From: Atherix ibis
Lineage: Eukaryota > Arthropoda > Insecta > Diptera > Athericidae
Length of the DNA stretch: 64,000 bases
Direction of reading: 5' to 3'
Assembly: GCA_958298945.1 (NCBI GenBank)
Contig: OY282608.1
Span: 79,842,806-79,906,805, forward strand
Shown here: positions 30,925 to 42,830 of the stretch, one piece after another
Layout of the letters: each line of letters opens with the position of its first letter
Numbering within the stretch: position 1 is the stretch's first letter
Made by a program: the position numbers and the translations under genes
Notes under the pieces: model-generated
What the model was told of the DNA's origin: nothing
Databases searched by the model: none
Seen by the model: only the letters and a program-made list of their open reading frames with translations

Positions 30925-32030
30925 ACAAACCAACGAACGAACAAACCCAAAAACCAACAAACGAACAGACGAATAAACCAACAAACCAACAAACCAACAA
31001 ACCAACAAACCAACAAACCAACAAACCAACAAACCAACAAACCAACAAACCAACAAAACTACAAACCAACAAACCAACAAACCAACAAACCAACAAACCA
31101 GCAGACCAACAAACCAACAAACGAGCAAACCAACAAACCAACAAACAAACAAACAACAAACCAACAAACGAACAAACCAATAAACCAACAAACCGAAAAA
31201 CCAACAAACCAACAAACCAACAAACCAACAAACCAACAAACTAAAAACGAACAAACCAACAAACAAACAAACTAACAAATCAACAAACAAATAAACCAAT
31301 AAACCAACAAACCAACACACCAACACACCAGCAAACCAACAAACCAACAAACCAACAAACCAACAAACCAACAAACCAACAAACCAACAAACCAACAAAC
31401 CAAAAAACCAACAAACCAACAAACCAACAAACCAACAAACTAACAAACCAACAAACTAACAAACCAACAAACCAACAAACCAACAAACCAACAAACGAGC
31501 AAACCAACAAACCAACAAACCAACAAACCAACAAACTAACAAACCAACAAACAAACAAACCAACAAACGAACAAACCAACAAACCAACAAACCAACAAAC
31601 CAACAAACCAACAAACCAACAAACCAACAAACCAACAAAACAACAAACCAACAAACCAACAAATTAACAAACCAATAGACAAACAAACCAACAAACCAAC
31701 AATCCAACAAACCAACAAACGAACAAACTAACAAACCAACAAACGAGCAAACCAACAAACCAACAAACAAATAAACCAACAAACCAACAAACCAACAAAC
31801 TAACAAACAAACAATTCAACAAACCAACAAACCACAAACCAACAAACCAACAAACCAACAAACCAACAAACCAACAAACCAACAAACCAACAAACCAACA
31901 AACTAACAAACCAACAATCCAACAAACCAACAAACCAACAAACCAACAAACCAACAAACCAACAGACCAACAAACCAACAAACCAACAAACCAACAAACC
32001 AACAAACTAATAAATGAATAAACCAAGAAA
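30925..32030. repeat. 1.53 kb tandem repeat, copy 2
   Basis: Partner of 29390-30510. Copy-specific changes include AATAGACAAAC instead of AATAGACGAAC (31674) and an ACCAAAAAACC unit near 31401. With the preceding repeats it makes the AACCCAAAAACC mark occur three times at near-constant spacing (27864, 29413 and 30945). Confidence 0.85.
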
Positions 32031-32690
32031 CCAACAAACCAACAAACCAACAAACAAACAAACCAACAAACCAACAAACCAACAAACCAACAAACCAACA
32101 AACCAACAAACCAACAAACCAACAAACCAACAAACCAACAAACCAACAAACCAACAAACTAATAAATGAATAAACCAACAAACCAACAAACCAACAAACC
32201 AAAAAACCAACAAACCAACAAACCAACAAACCAACAAACCAACAAACCAACAATTCAACAAACCAACAAACCAACAAACCAACAAACCAACAAACCAACA
32301 AACTAATAAATGAATAAACCAACAAACCAACAACCAACAAACAAACAAACCAACAACTCAACAACCCAACAAACCAACAAACCAACAAACCAACAAACCA
32401 ACATACCAACAAACCAACAAACCAACAAATCAACAAACCAACAAACCAACAAACCAACAAACCAACAAACGAACAAACCAACAAACCAACAAACCAACAA
32501 ACCAACAAACCAACAAACGAACAAACGAACAAACGAACAAACCAACAAACCAACAAACCAACAAACCAACAAACCAACAAACCAACAAACTAACAAACCA
32601 ACAAACCAACAAACCAACAAACCAACAAACCAACAAAACAACAAACCAACAAACCAACAAACCAACAAACCAACAAACGAACAAACCAAC

Positions 32691-33111
32691 AAATCAACAA
32701 ACCAACAAACCAACAAACGAACAAACGAACAAACCAACAAACCAACAAACCAACAAACCAACAAACCAACAAACCAACAAACCAACAAACCAACAAACCA
32801 ACAAACCAACAAACCAACAAACCAATAAACCAACAAACCAACAAACTGAAAAAACCAGCAAACCAACAAACAAACAAACCAACAAACAAACAAACAACAA
32901 ACCAACAATCCAACAAACCAACAAACCAACAAACCACCAAACAAACAAACCAACAAACCAACAAACCAACAAACCAACAAACCAACACACCAACAAACCA
33001 ACAAACGAACAAACCAACAAACAAACAAACCAACAAACCAACAAACTAGCAAACCAACAAACCAACAAACCAACAAACCAACAAACCAACAAACCAACAA
33101 ACGCTCAAACC
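32691..33111. repeat. ACTGAAAAAACCAGC module, copy 7
   Basis: Core at 32845-32859 and right end CGCTCAAACC. It lacks one base set in the second CAAACAAAC block (CAAACAACAAACC). It is the left member of a module pair spaced exactly 720 bp (90 octamers). Confidence 0.85.
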
Positions 33112-33410
33112 AACAAACCAACAAACCAACAAACAAACAAACCAATAGACGAACAAACCAACAAACCAACAATCCAACAAACCAACAAACCAACAAACTA
33201 ACAAACCAACAAACCAACAAACCAACAAACCAACAAACCAACAAACGAGCAAACCAACAAACCAACAAACAAATAAACCAACAAACCAACAAACCAACAA
33301 ACTAACAAACAAACAATTCAACAAACCAACAAACCAACAAACGAACAAACGAACAAATGAACAAACCAACAAACCAACAAACCAACAAACCAACAAACGA
33401 ACAAACCAAC

Positions 33411-33832
33411 AAATCAACAAACCAACAAACCAACAAACGAACAAACGAACAAATGAACAAACCAACAAACCAACAAACCAACAAACCAACAAACCAACAA
33501 ACCAACAAACCAACAAACCTACAAACCAACAAACCAACAAACCAATAAACCAACAAACCAACAAACTGAAAAAACCAGCAAACCAACAAACAAACAAACC
33601 AACAAACAAACAAACCAACAAACCAAAAATCCAACAAACCAACAAACCAACAAACCAACAAACCACCAAACAAACAAACCAACAAACCAACAAACCAACA
33701 AACCAACAAACCAACAAACCAACACACCAACAAACCAACAAACGAACAAACCAACAAACAAACAAACCAACAAACCAACAAACTAGCAAACCAACAAACC
33801 CACAAAACAACAAACCAACAAACGCTCAAACC
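33411..33832. repeat. ACTGAAAAAACCAGC module, copy 8
   Basis: Core at 33565-33579, 720 bp after copy 7. It differs by an ACCTACAAACC unit (33518), an AAAAATCC unit and ACCCACAAAAC near the right end. The first right-domain ATGAACAAACGATTAAAC unit follows 22 bp after its CGCTCAAACC end. Confidence 0.85.
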
Positions 33833-35090
33833 AACAAACCAACAAACCAACAAATGAACAAACGATTAAACCCACAAACCAACAAACCAACAAACGAACA
33901 AACGAACAAACGAACAAACCAACAAACCAACAAACGAACAAACCAACAAACCAACAAACCAACAAATGAACAAACGATTAAACCAACAAACCAACAAACC
34001 AACAAACGAACAAGCCAACAAACCAACAAACGAACAAACCAATAAACCAACAAACCAACATACCAACAAACCAACAAATTAACAAACCAACAAACCAACA
34101 AACCAACAAACCAACAACCAACAAACCAATAAACCAACAAACCAATAAACCAACAAACCAATAAATGAACAATTCAACAAACCAACATACCACAAACCAA
34201 CAAACCAACAAACCAACAAACCAACAAACCAACAAACCAACAACCCAGCAAACCAACAAACCAACAAACCAACAAACCAACAAACCAACAAACCAACAAA
34301 CCAACAAACCAATACACCAACAAACCAACAAACCAACAAACCAACAAACCAACAAACCAACAAACCAACAAACCAACGACCCAACAAACCAAGAAACAAA
34401 CAAACAAACAAACCAACAAACGAACAAACCAACAAACCAACAAACCAACAAACCAACAAACCAACAAACCAACAAACAAACAAACAAACAAACCAACAAA
34501 CCAACAAACAAATAAACCAACAAACCAACAAACCAAAAAACCAACAAACCAACAAACCAACAAACCAACAAACCAACAAACGAACAAACCAACAAACCAA
34601 CAATAAAACAAACAAACTAACAAACAAACCAACAAACCAATAAACCTATAAACCAACAAACTAACATCCCAACAAACTAACAAACCAACAAACCAACAAA
34701 CGAACAAACCAACAAACCAACAAACCAATAAACGAACAATTCAACAAACCAACAAACCACAAACCAACAAACCACAAACCAACAAACCAACAAACCAACA
34801 AACAAACAAGCCAACAAACCAACAAACGAACAAACCAACAAACCAACAAACCAACAAACCAACAAACTAACAAACCAACAAACCAACAAACCAACAAACC
34901 AACAAACCAACAAACCAACAAACAAACAAACCAACAAACGAACAAACCAACAAACCAACAAACCAACAAACCAACAAACCAACAAACCAACAAAACAACA
35001 AGTCAACAAACCAAAAAACCAACAAACCAAAAAACCAACAAGCCAACAAACCAACAAGCCAACAAGCCACAAACAAACAAACCAACAAAC
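33480..35090. repeat. 1.6 kb tandem duplication, copy 1
   Basis: Runs from the ACCTACAAACC-bearing half of a module, through two ATGAACAAACGATTAAAC units, ATGAACAATTCAAC (34165), CGACCC (34378) and CCTATAAACC (34645), to AAGCCACAAAC (about 35065). Offsets to copy 2 are 1604 at the left and 1619 on the right, two octamers apart. The copies abut, so this is a true tandem duplication. Confidence 0.88.
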
Positions 35091-35099
35091 CAACAAACC

Positions 35100-36700
35100 A
35101 ACAAACCAACAAACCAACAAACCTACAAACCAACAAACCAACAAACCAATAAACCAACAAACCAACAAACTGAAAAAGCAGCAAACCAACAAACAAACAA
35201 ACCAACAAACAAACAAACCAACAAACCAAAAATCCAACAAACCAACAAACCAACAAACCAACAAACCACCAAACAAACAAACCAACAAACCAACAAACCA
35301 ACAAACCAACAAACCAACAAACCAACACACCAACAAACCAACAAACGAACAAACCAACAAACAAACAAACCAACAAACCAACAAACTAGCAAACCAACAA
35401 ACCCAAAAAACAACAAACCAACAAACGCTCAAACCAACAAACCAACAAACCAACAAATGAACAAACGATTAAACCAACAAACCAACAAACCAACAAACGA
35501 ACAAACGAACAAACGAACAAACCAACAAACCAACAAACCAACAAACCAACAAACGAACAAACCAACAAACCAACAAACCAACAAATGAACAAACGATTAA
35601 ACCAACAAACCAACAAACCAACAAACGAACAAGCCAACAAACCAACAAACGAACAAACCAATAAACCAACAAACCAACATACCAACAAACCAACAAACTA
35701 ACAAACCAACAAACCAACAAACCAACAAACCAACAACCAACAAACCAATAAACCAACAAACCAATAAACCAACAAACCAATAAATGAACAATTCAACAAA
35801 CCAACATACCACAAACCAACAAACCAACAAACCAACAAACCAACAAACCAACAAACCAACAACCCAGCAAACCAACAAACCAACAAACCAACAAACCAAC
35901 AAACCAACAAACCAACAAACCAATACACCAACAAACCAACAAACCAACAAACCAACAAACCAACAAACCAACAAACCAACAAACCAACGACCCAACAAAC
36001 CAAGAAACAAACAAACAAACAAACCAACAAACGAACAAACCAACAAACCAACAAACCAACAAACCAACAAACCAACAAACAAACAAACAAACAAACAAAC
36101 AAACCAACAAACCAACAAACCAACAAACAAATAAACCAACAAACCAACAAACCAAAAAACCAACAAACCAACAAACCAACAAACCAACAAACCAACAAAC
36201 GAACAAACCAACAAACCAACAATAAAACAAACAAACTAACCAACAAACCAACAAACCAATAAACCTATAAACCAACAAACTAACATCCCAACAAACTAAC
36301 AAACCAACAAACCAACAAACCAACAAACCAACAAACCAACAAACCAATAAACGAACAATTCAACAAACCAACAAACCACAAACCAACAAACCACAAACCA
36401 ACAAACCAACAAACCAACAAACAAACAAGCCAACAAACCAACAAACGAACAAACCAACAAACCAACAAACCAACAAACCAACAAACTAACAAACCAACAA
36501 ACCAACAAACCAACAAACCAACAAACCAACAAACCAACAAACAAACAAACCAACAAACGAACAAACCAACAAACCAACAAACCAACAAACCAACAAACCA
36601 ACAAACCAACAAAACAACAAGTCAACAAACCAAAAAACCAACAAACCAAAAAACCAACAAGCCAACAAACCAACAAGCCAACAAGCCACAAACAAACAAA
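35100..36700. repeat. 1.6 kb tandem duplication, copy 2
   Basis: Ends at the AAGCCACAAAC unit (about 36685). Compared with copy 1 it has a seven-fold CAAA run at 36076-36103 where copy 1 has a shorter run, and CAAACTAACCAAC where copy 1 has CAAACTAACAAAC. Confidence 0.88.
35110..35435. repeat. ACTGAAAAAACCAGC module, copy 9 (right part only)
   Basis: Core degenerated to ACTGAAAAAGCAGC (35169-35182 region). It shares ACCTACAAACC (35123) and the CAAAAATCC unit with copy 8 at an offset of about 1604 bp, so it derives from the tandem duplication that created the 33.5/35.1 kb pair. The leftmost part of the module is absent, replaced by an AAGCCACAAAC junction at about 35.07 kb. Confidence 0.8.
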
Positions 36701-36714
36701 CCAACAAACAAGCA

Positions 36715-36995
36715 AACCAACAATCAAACAAACCAACAAACCAACAAACCAACAAACCAACAAACCAACAAGCCAACAAGCCAACAAGCCAACAAGCCAA
36801 CAAGCCAACAAACGAACAAAACAACAAACAAACAAACCAACAAACCAACAAACCAACAAACTAGCAAGCCAACAAACAAACAAACCAACAATCAAACAAA
36901 CCAACAAACCAACAAACCAACAAACCAACAAACCAACAAGCCAACAAGCCAACAAGCCAACAATCCAACAATCCAACAAGCAAACAAACGAATAC
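36715..36995. repeat. Locally homogenised AAGCCAAC run, duplicated at 168 bp
   Basis: ACCAACAATCAAAC at about 36715 and again 168 bp (21 octamers) later is followed each time by plain octamers and then consecutive AAGCCAAC units: five in the first copy (AGCC at 36771, 36779, 36787, 36795 and 36803), three in the second (36939, 36947 and 36955), then two AATCCAAC and a CAAGCAAAC. Elsewhere AAGCC is mostly a singleton. This is the clearest case in the window of a point variant spread to adjacent units. Confidence 0.85.
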
Positions 36996-37766
36996 ACCAA
37001 CAAACAAACAAACCAACAAACCAACAAACCAACAAACCAACAAACCAAAAAACCAACAAACCAACAAACAAACAAACCAAAAAACCAACAAAACAACAAA
37101 CCATCAAACCGACAAAAAAAAAACCAACAAACCAACAAACGAACAAGCCAACAAACCAACAAACCCAAAAATTAACAAGCAAACAAACCACCAAACCAAC
37201 AAGCCAACAAACCAACAAACCAACAAGCCAACAAACCAAAAAACCAACAAACCAACAAACCAAAAAACCAACAAACGAACAAACCAACAAACCAACAAAC
37301 CAACAAACGAACAAACCAACAAACCAACAATAAAACAAACAAACTAACCAACAAACCAACAAACCAATAAACCTATAAACCAACAAACTAACATCCCAAC
37401 AAACTAACAAACCAACAAACCAACAAACCAACAAACCAACAAACCAACAAACCAACAAACCAATAAACGAACAATTCAACAAACCAACAAACCACAAACC
37501 AACAAACCACAAACCAACAAACCAACAAACCAACAAACCAACAAACAAACAAACCAACAAACCAACAAACCAACAAGCCAACAAACCAACAAGCCAACAA
37601 ACCAACAAACAAATAAATCAACAAACCAACAAACCAACAAACCAGCACACCAACAAACCAACAAACCAACAAACCAACAAACCAACAAACCAACAAACCA
37701 ACAAAACAACAAACCAGCAAACCAACAAACCAACAAACCAACAAACCAACAGACGAACAAACCAAC

Positions 37767-38157
37767 AAATCAACAAACCAACAAACCAACAAACGAACAA
37801 ACGAACAAACCAACAAACCAACAAACCAACAAACCAACAAACCAACAAACCAACAAACCAACAAACCAACAAACCAACAAACCAACAAACCAATAAACCA
37901 AAAAAACCAACAAACTGAAAAAACCAGCAAACCAACAAACAAACAAACCAACAAACAAACAAACCAACAATCCAACAAACCAACAAACCAACAAACCACC
38001 AAACAAACAAACCAACAAACCAACAAACCAACAAACCAACAAACCAACAAAGCAACACACCAACAAACCAACAAACGAACAAACCAACAAACAAACAAAC
38101 CAACAAACCAACAAACTAGCAAACCAACAAACCAACAAACCAACAAACGCTTAAACC
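37767..38157. repeat. ACTGAAAAAACCAGC module, copy 10
   Basis: Core at 37914-37928, preceded by ACCAAAAAAACC, a subtype mark shared with copies 11-13 (12 and 13 with small differences). Right end is CGCTTAAACC. Nearest relative is copy 11 (51016-51414), which is eight bases longer. Confidence 0.85.
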
Positions 38158-38169
38158 AACAAATCAACA

Positions 38170-38540
38170 AATGAACAAACAATTAAACCAACAAACCAAC
38201 AAACCAACCAACGAACAAACGAACAAACCAACAAACCAACAAACAAACAAAAGAACAAACCAACAAACCAACAAACCAACAAATGAAAAAACGATTAAAC
38301 CAACAAACCAACAAACCAACACACGAACAAACGAACAAACCAACAAACCAACAAACGAACAAACCAACAAACCAACAAACCAACAAACCAACATACCAAC
38401 AAAACAACAAACCAACAAAACAACAAACCAACAAACCAACAAACCAACAAACGAACAAACCAACAAACAAACAAACCAACAAACCAACAAACTAGCAAAC
38501 CAACAAACCAACAAACCAACAAACGCTTAAACCAACAAAT
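38170..38540. repeat. 376 bp tandem repeat, copy 1
   Basis: Begins with ATGAACAAACAATTAAAC and contains CCAACCAACGAAC, CAAAAGAAC, ATGAAAAAACGATT, ACACACGAAC and ATACCAACAAAAC, ending at CGCTTAAACC. The same order restarts at 38547, 376 bp (47 octamers) later. Confidence 0.85.
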
Positions 38541-38546
38541 CAACAA

Positions 38547-41500
38547 ATGAACAAACAATTAAACCAACAAACCAACAAACCAACCAACGAACAAACGAAC
38601 AAACCAACAAACCAACAAACAAACAAAAGAACAAACCAACAAACCAACAAACCAACAAATGAAAAAACGATTAAACTAACAAACCAACAAACCAACACAC
38701 GAACAAACGAACAAACCAACAAACCAACAAACGAACAAACCAACAAACCAACAAACCAACAAACCAACATACCAACAAAACAACAAACCAACAAACCAAC
38801 AAACCAACAAACCAACAAACCAACAAACCAAGAAACCAAGAAACCAACAAACCAACAAACAAACAAACCAACAAACGAACAAAGCAACAAACCAACACAC
38901 AAACAAACCAACAAACCAATAAACCAACAAACCAACAAACAAATAAACCAACAAACCAACAAACCAACAAACCAACAAACCAAAAATCCAACAAACAAAC
39001 AAACCAGCTAACCAACAAACCAACAAACCAACAAACTAACAAACCAACAAACTAACAAACCAACAAACCAACAACCAACAAACCAATTAACCAACAAACC
39101 AACAAACCAACAAACCAACAAATGAACAATTCAACAAACCAACAAACCACAAACCAACAAACCAACAAACCAACAAACCAACAAACCAACAAGCCAACAA
39201 ACCAACAAACCAACAACCCAAAAAACCAACAAACCAACAAACCAACAAACCAACAAACCAACAAACCAACAAACCAACAAACCAACAAACCAACAAACAA
39301 ACAAACCAACAAACCAACAAACCAACAAACCAACAAACCAACAAACCATCAAACCAACAAACCAACAAACCAACGACCCAACAAACCAAGAAACAAACAA
39401 ACAAACAAACCAACAAACGAACAAACCAACAAACCAACAAACCAACAAACCAACAAACTAACAAACTAACAAACTAACAAACAAACAAACAAACAAACCA
39501 ACAAACCAACAAACCAACAAACCAACAAACAAATAAACCAACAACCCAACAAACTAAAAAACCAACAAACCAACAAACCAACAAACCAACAAACCAACCA
39601 ACCAATAAACGAACAATTCAACAAACCAACAAACCACAAACCAACAAACCAAAAAACCAACAAACCAACAAACCAACAAACCAACAAACCAACAAACCAA
39701 CAAACCAACAAACCAACAAACCAACAAACCAACAAACCAACAAAACAACAAAACAATAAACCAACAAACCAACAAAACAACAAAACAACAAACCAACAAA
39801 CAAACAAACCAACAAACCAACAAACCAACAAACCAACAAACCAACAAACCAACAAACCAACAAACCAACAAACCAATACAACAACAAACCAACAAACCAA
39901 CAAACCAACAAACCAACAAACCAACGAACCAACAAACCAACTAACCAACAAACCAACAAATCAACAAACCAACAAACTAACAAACCAACAATCCAACAAA
40001 CTGAAAAACCAACCAACCAACAACCCAACAAACCAACAAACGAACAAACCAACAAACCAACAAACCAACAAACCAACAAACGAACAAACGAACAACCCAA
40101 CAACCCAACAAACCAACAAACCAACAAACCAACAAACCAACAAACCAACAAACCAAAAAACGAACAAACCAACAGACCAAAAAACCAACAAACCAACAAA
40201 CGATTAAACAAATAAACCAACAAACCAACAAACCAACAAACCAACAAACCAACACCCCAACAAACCAACAAACCAACAAACCAACAAACCAACAAACCAA
40301 TAAACCAACAAACCAACAAACCAACCAACCAACAAACCAACAAACCAACAAATTAATAAATGAATAAACCAACAAACCAACAAACGTACAAACCAACACA
40401 CAAACAAACCAACAAACCAGCAAACCAACAAACCAACAAACCAACAAACCAACAAACCAACAAACTAATAAATGAATAAACCAACAAACCAACAAACCAA
40501 CAAACCAACAAACCAACAAACCAACAAACCAACAAACCAACAAACCAACAAACCAACAAACCAACAAACCAACAAACCAACAAACCAATAATTTAACAAA
40601 CCAACAATTCAACAAACCAACAAATCAACAAATCAACAAACCAACAAACCAACAAACCAACAAACCAACAAACCAACAAACCAACAAACCAACAAACTAA
40701 TAAATGAATAAACCAACAAACCAACAACCAACAAACAAACAAACCAACAACCCAACAACCCAAAAAATCAACAAACGAACAAACGAACAAACCAACAAAC
40801 CAACAAACGAACAAACCAACAAACCAACAAACCAACATACCAACAAAACAACAAACCAACAAACCAACAAACCAACAAACCAACAAACCAACAAACCAAC
40901 AAACCAACAAACCAACAAACAAACAAACCAACAAACGAACAAAGCAACAAACCAACAGACCAACAAATCAACAAACCAACAAACCTACAAACCAACAAAC
41001 GAACAAACCAATAAACCAACAAACCAACAAACAAATAAACCAACAAACCAACAAACCAACAAACCAACAAACCAAGAAACAAACAAACAAACAAACCAAC
41101 AAACGAACAAACGAACAAACGAACAAACGAACAAAGCAACAAACCAACACACCAGCAAACCAACAAACCAACAAACCAACAAACCAACAAATGAACAATT
41201 CAACAAACCAACAAACCACAAAGCAACAAACCAACAAACCAACAAACCAACAAACCAACAAACCACCAAACCAGCAACCCAGCAAACCAACAAACCAACA
41301 AACCAACAAACCAACAAACCAACAAACCAACAAACCAATAAACCAACAAACCAACAAACCAACAAACCAACAAACCAACAAACCAACAAACCAACAAACC
41401 AACAAACCAACAACCCAAAAAACCAACAAACCAACAAACCAACAAACCAACAAACCAACAAACCAACAAACCAACAAACCAACAAACCAACAAACCAACA

Positions 41501-42830
41501 AACCAACAAACCAACAAACCAACAAACCAACAAACCAACAAACCAACAAACCATCAAACCAACAAACCAACAAACCAACGACCCAACAAACCAAGAAACA
41601 AACAAACAAACAAACCAACAAACGAACAAACCAACAAACCAACAAACCAACAAACCAACAAACCAACAAACTAACAAACTAACAAACAAACAAACAAACA
41701 AACCAACAAACCAACAAACCAACAAACCAACAAACAAATAAACCAACAACCCAACAAACTAAAAAACCAACAAACCAACAAACCAACAAACCAACAAACC
41801 AACCAACCAATAAACGAACAATTCAACAAACCAACAAACCACAAACCAACAAACCAACAAACCAACAAACCAACAAACCAACAAACCAACAAACCAACAA
41901 ACCAACAAACCAACAAACCAACAAACCAACAAAACAACAAAACAATAAACCAACAAACCTACAAAACAACAAAACAACAAACCAACAAACAAACAAACCA
42001 ACAAACCAACAAACCAACAAACCAACAAACCAACAAACCAACAAACCAACAAACCAACAAACCAACAAACCAACAAACCAATACACCAACAAACCAACAA
42101 ACCAACAAACCAACAAACCAACAAACCAACAATTCAACAAACCAACAAATCAACAAATCAACAAACCAACAAACCAACAAACCAACAAACCAACAAACCA
42201 ACAAACCAACAAACCAACAAACCAACAAACTAATAAATGAATAAACCAACAAACCAACAACCAACAAACAAACAAACCAACAACCCAACAACCCAAAAAA
42301 TCAACAAACGAACAAACGAACAAACCAACAAACCAACAAACGAACAAACCAACAAACCAACAAACCAACATACCAACAAAACAACAAACCAACAAACCAA
42401 CAAACCAACAAACCAACAAACCAACAAACCAACAAACCAACAAACCAACAAACAAACAAACCAACAAACCAACACACCAACAAACCAACAAACGAACAAA
42501 CCAACAAACAAACAAACCAACAAACCAACAAACTAGCAAACCAACAAACCCACAAACCAACAAACCAACAAACGCTCAAACCAACAAACCAACAAACCAA
42601 CAAATGAACAAACGATTAAACCAACAAACCAACAAACCAACAAACGAACAAACGAACAAACCAACAAACCAACAAACCAACAAACCAACAAACGAACAAA
42701 CCAACAAACCAACAAACCAACAAATGAACAAACGATTAAACCAACAAACCAACAAACCAACAAACGAACAAGCCAACAAACCAACAAACGAACAAACCAA
42801 TAAACCAACAAACCAACATACCAACAAACC
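38547..42830. repeat. Large higher-order segment, copy 1 of 3
   Basis: A 4.3 kb stretch whose marks recur in order at 45965-50160, and for its first 3.2 kb at 51428-54650. Offsets to copy 2: CAAAAGAAC 7418, ACCAGCTAACC 7442, CGACCC 7450, AATACA 7458, ACGTACAAACC 7474, the ATGAACAATTC unit at 41191 7498, CGACCC at 41579 about 7498, then 7330 from 42150 on. The 168 bp drop (21 octamers) reflects an AAAACAATAAACC-bearing stretch near 41.93-42.0 kb that copy 2 lacks. Confidence 0.85.

Larger units (their letters stand above)
1..33480. repeat. Left array domain, marked by CTAATAAATGAATAAACC units
   Basis: This half is built from higher-order repeats of roughly 1.5-2.3 kb. Each carries several CTAATAAATGAATAAACC marks, paired ACAATTCAACAAACC units, AATAGACGAAC units, and a compact block in which CCAACAACCAACAAAC leads to CAACTCAACAACCC or CAACCCAACAACCC. 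That last block follows marks whose ATG lies at 1346, 3192, 5149, 6872, 8446, 9396, 11400, 14117, 16308, 18652, 22005, 23059 and 32310, which gives a rough ruler of the higher-order spacing. I found none of the ATGAACAAACGATTAAAC, CGACCCAACAAACCAAG or CCTATAAACC units here. The boundary is approximate, because it falls in plain octamers around the second of two closely spaced 0.4 kb modules. Confidence 0.75.

Noticed and set aside
34645..34655. TATAAA within CCTATAAACC as a promoter element
   Set aside because: It is one of seven copies of a satellite variant with no gene downstream, so a chance match inside the repeat is the simplest reading.
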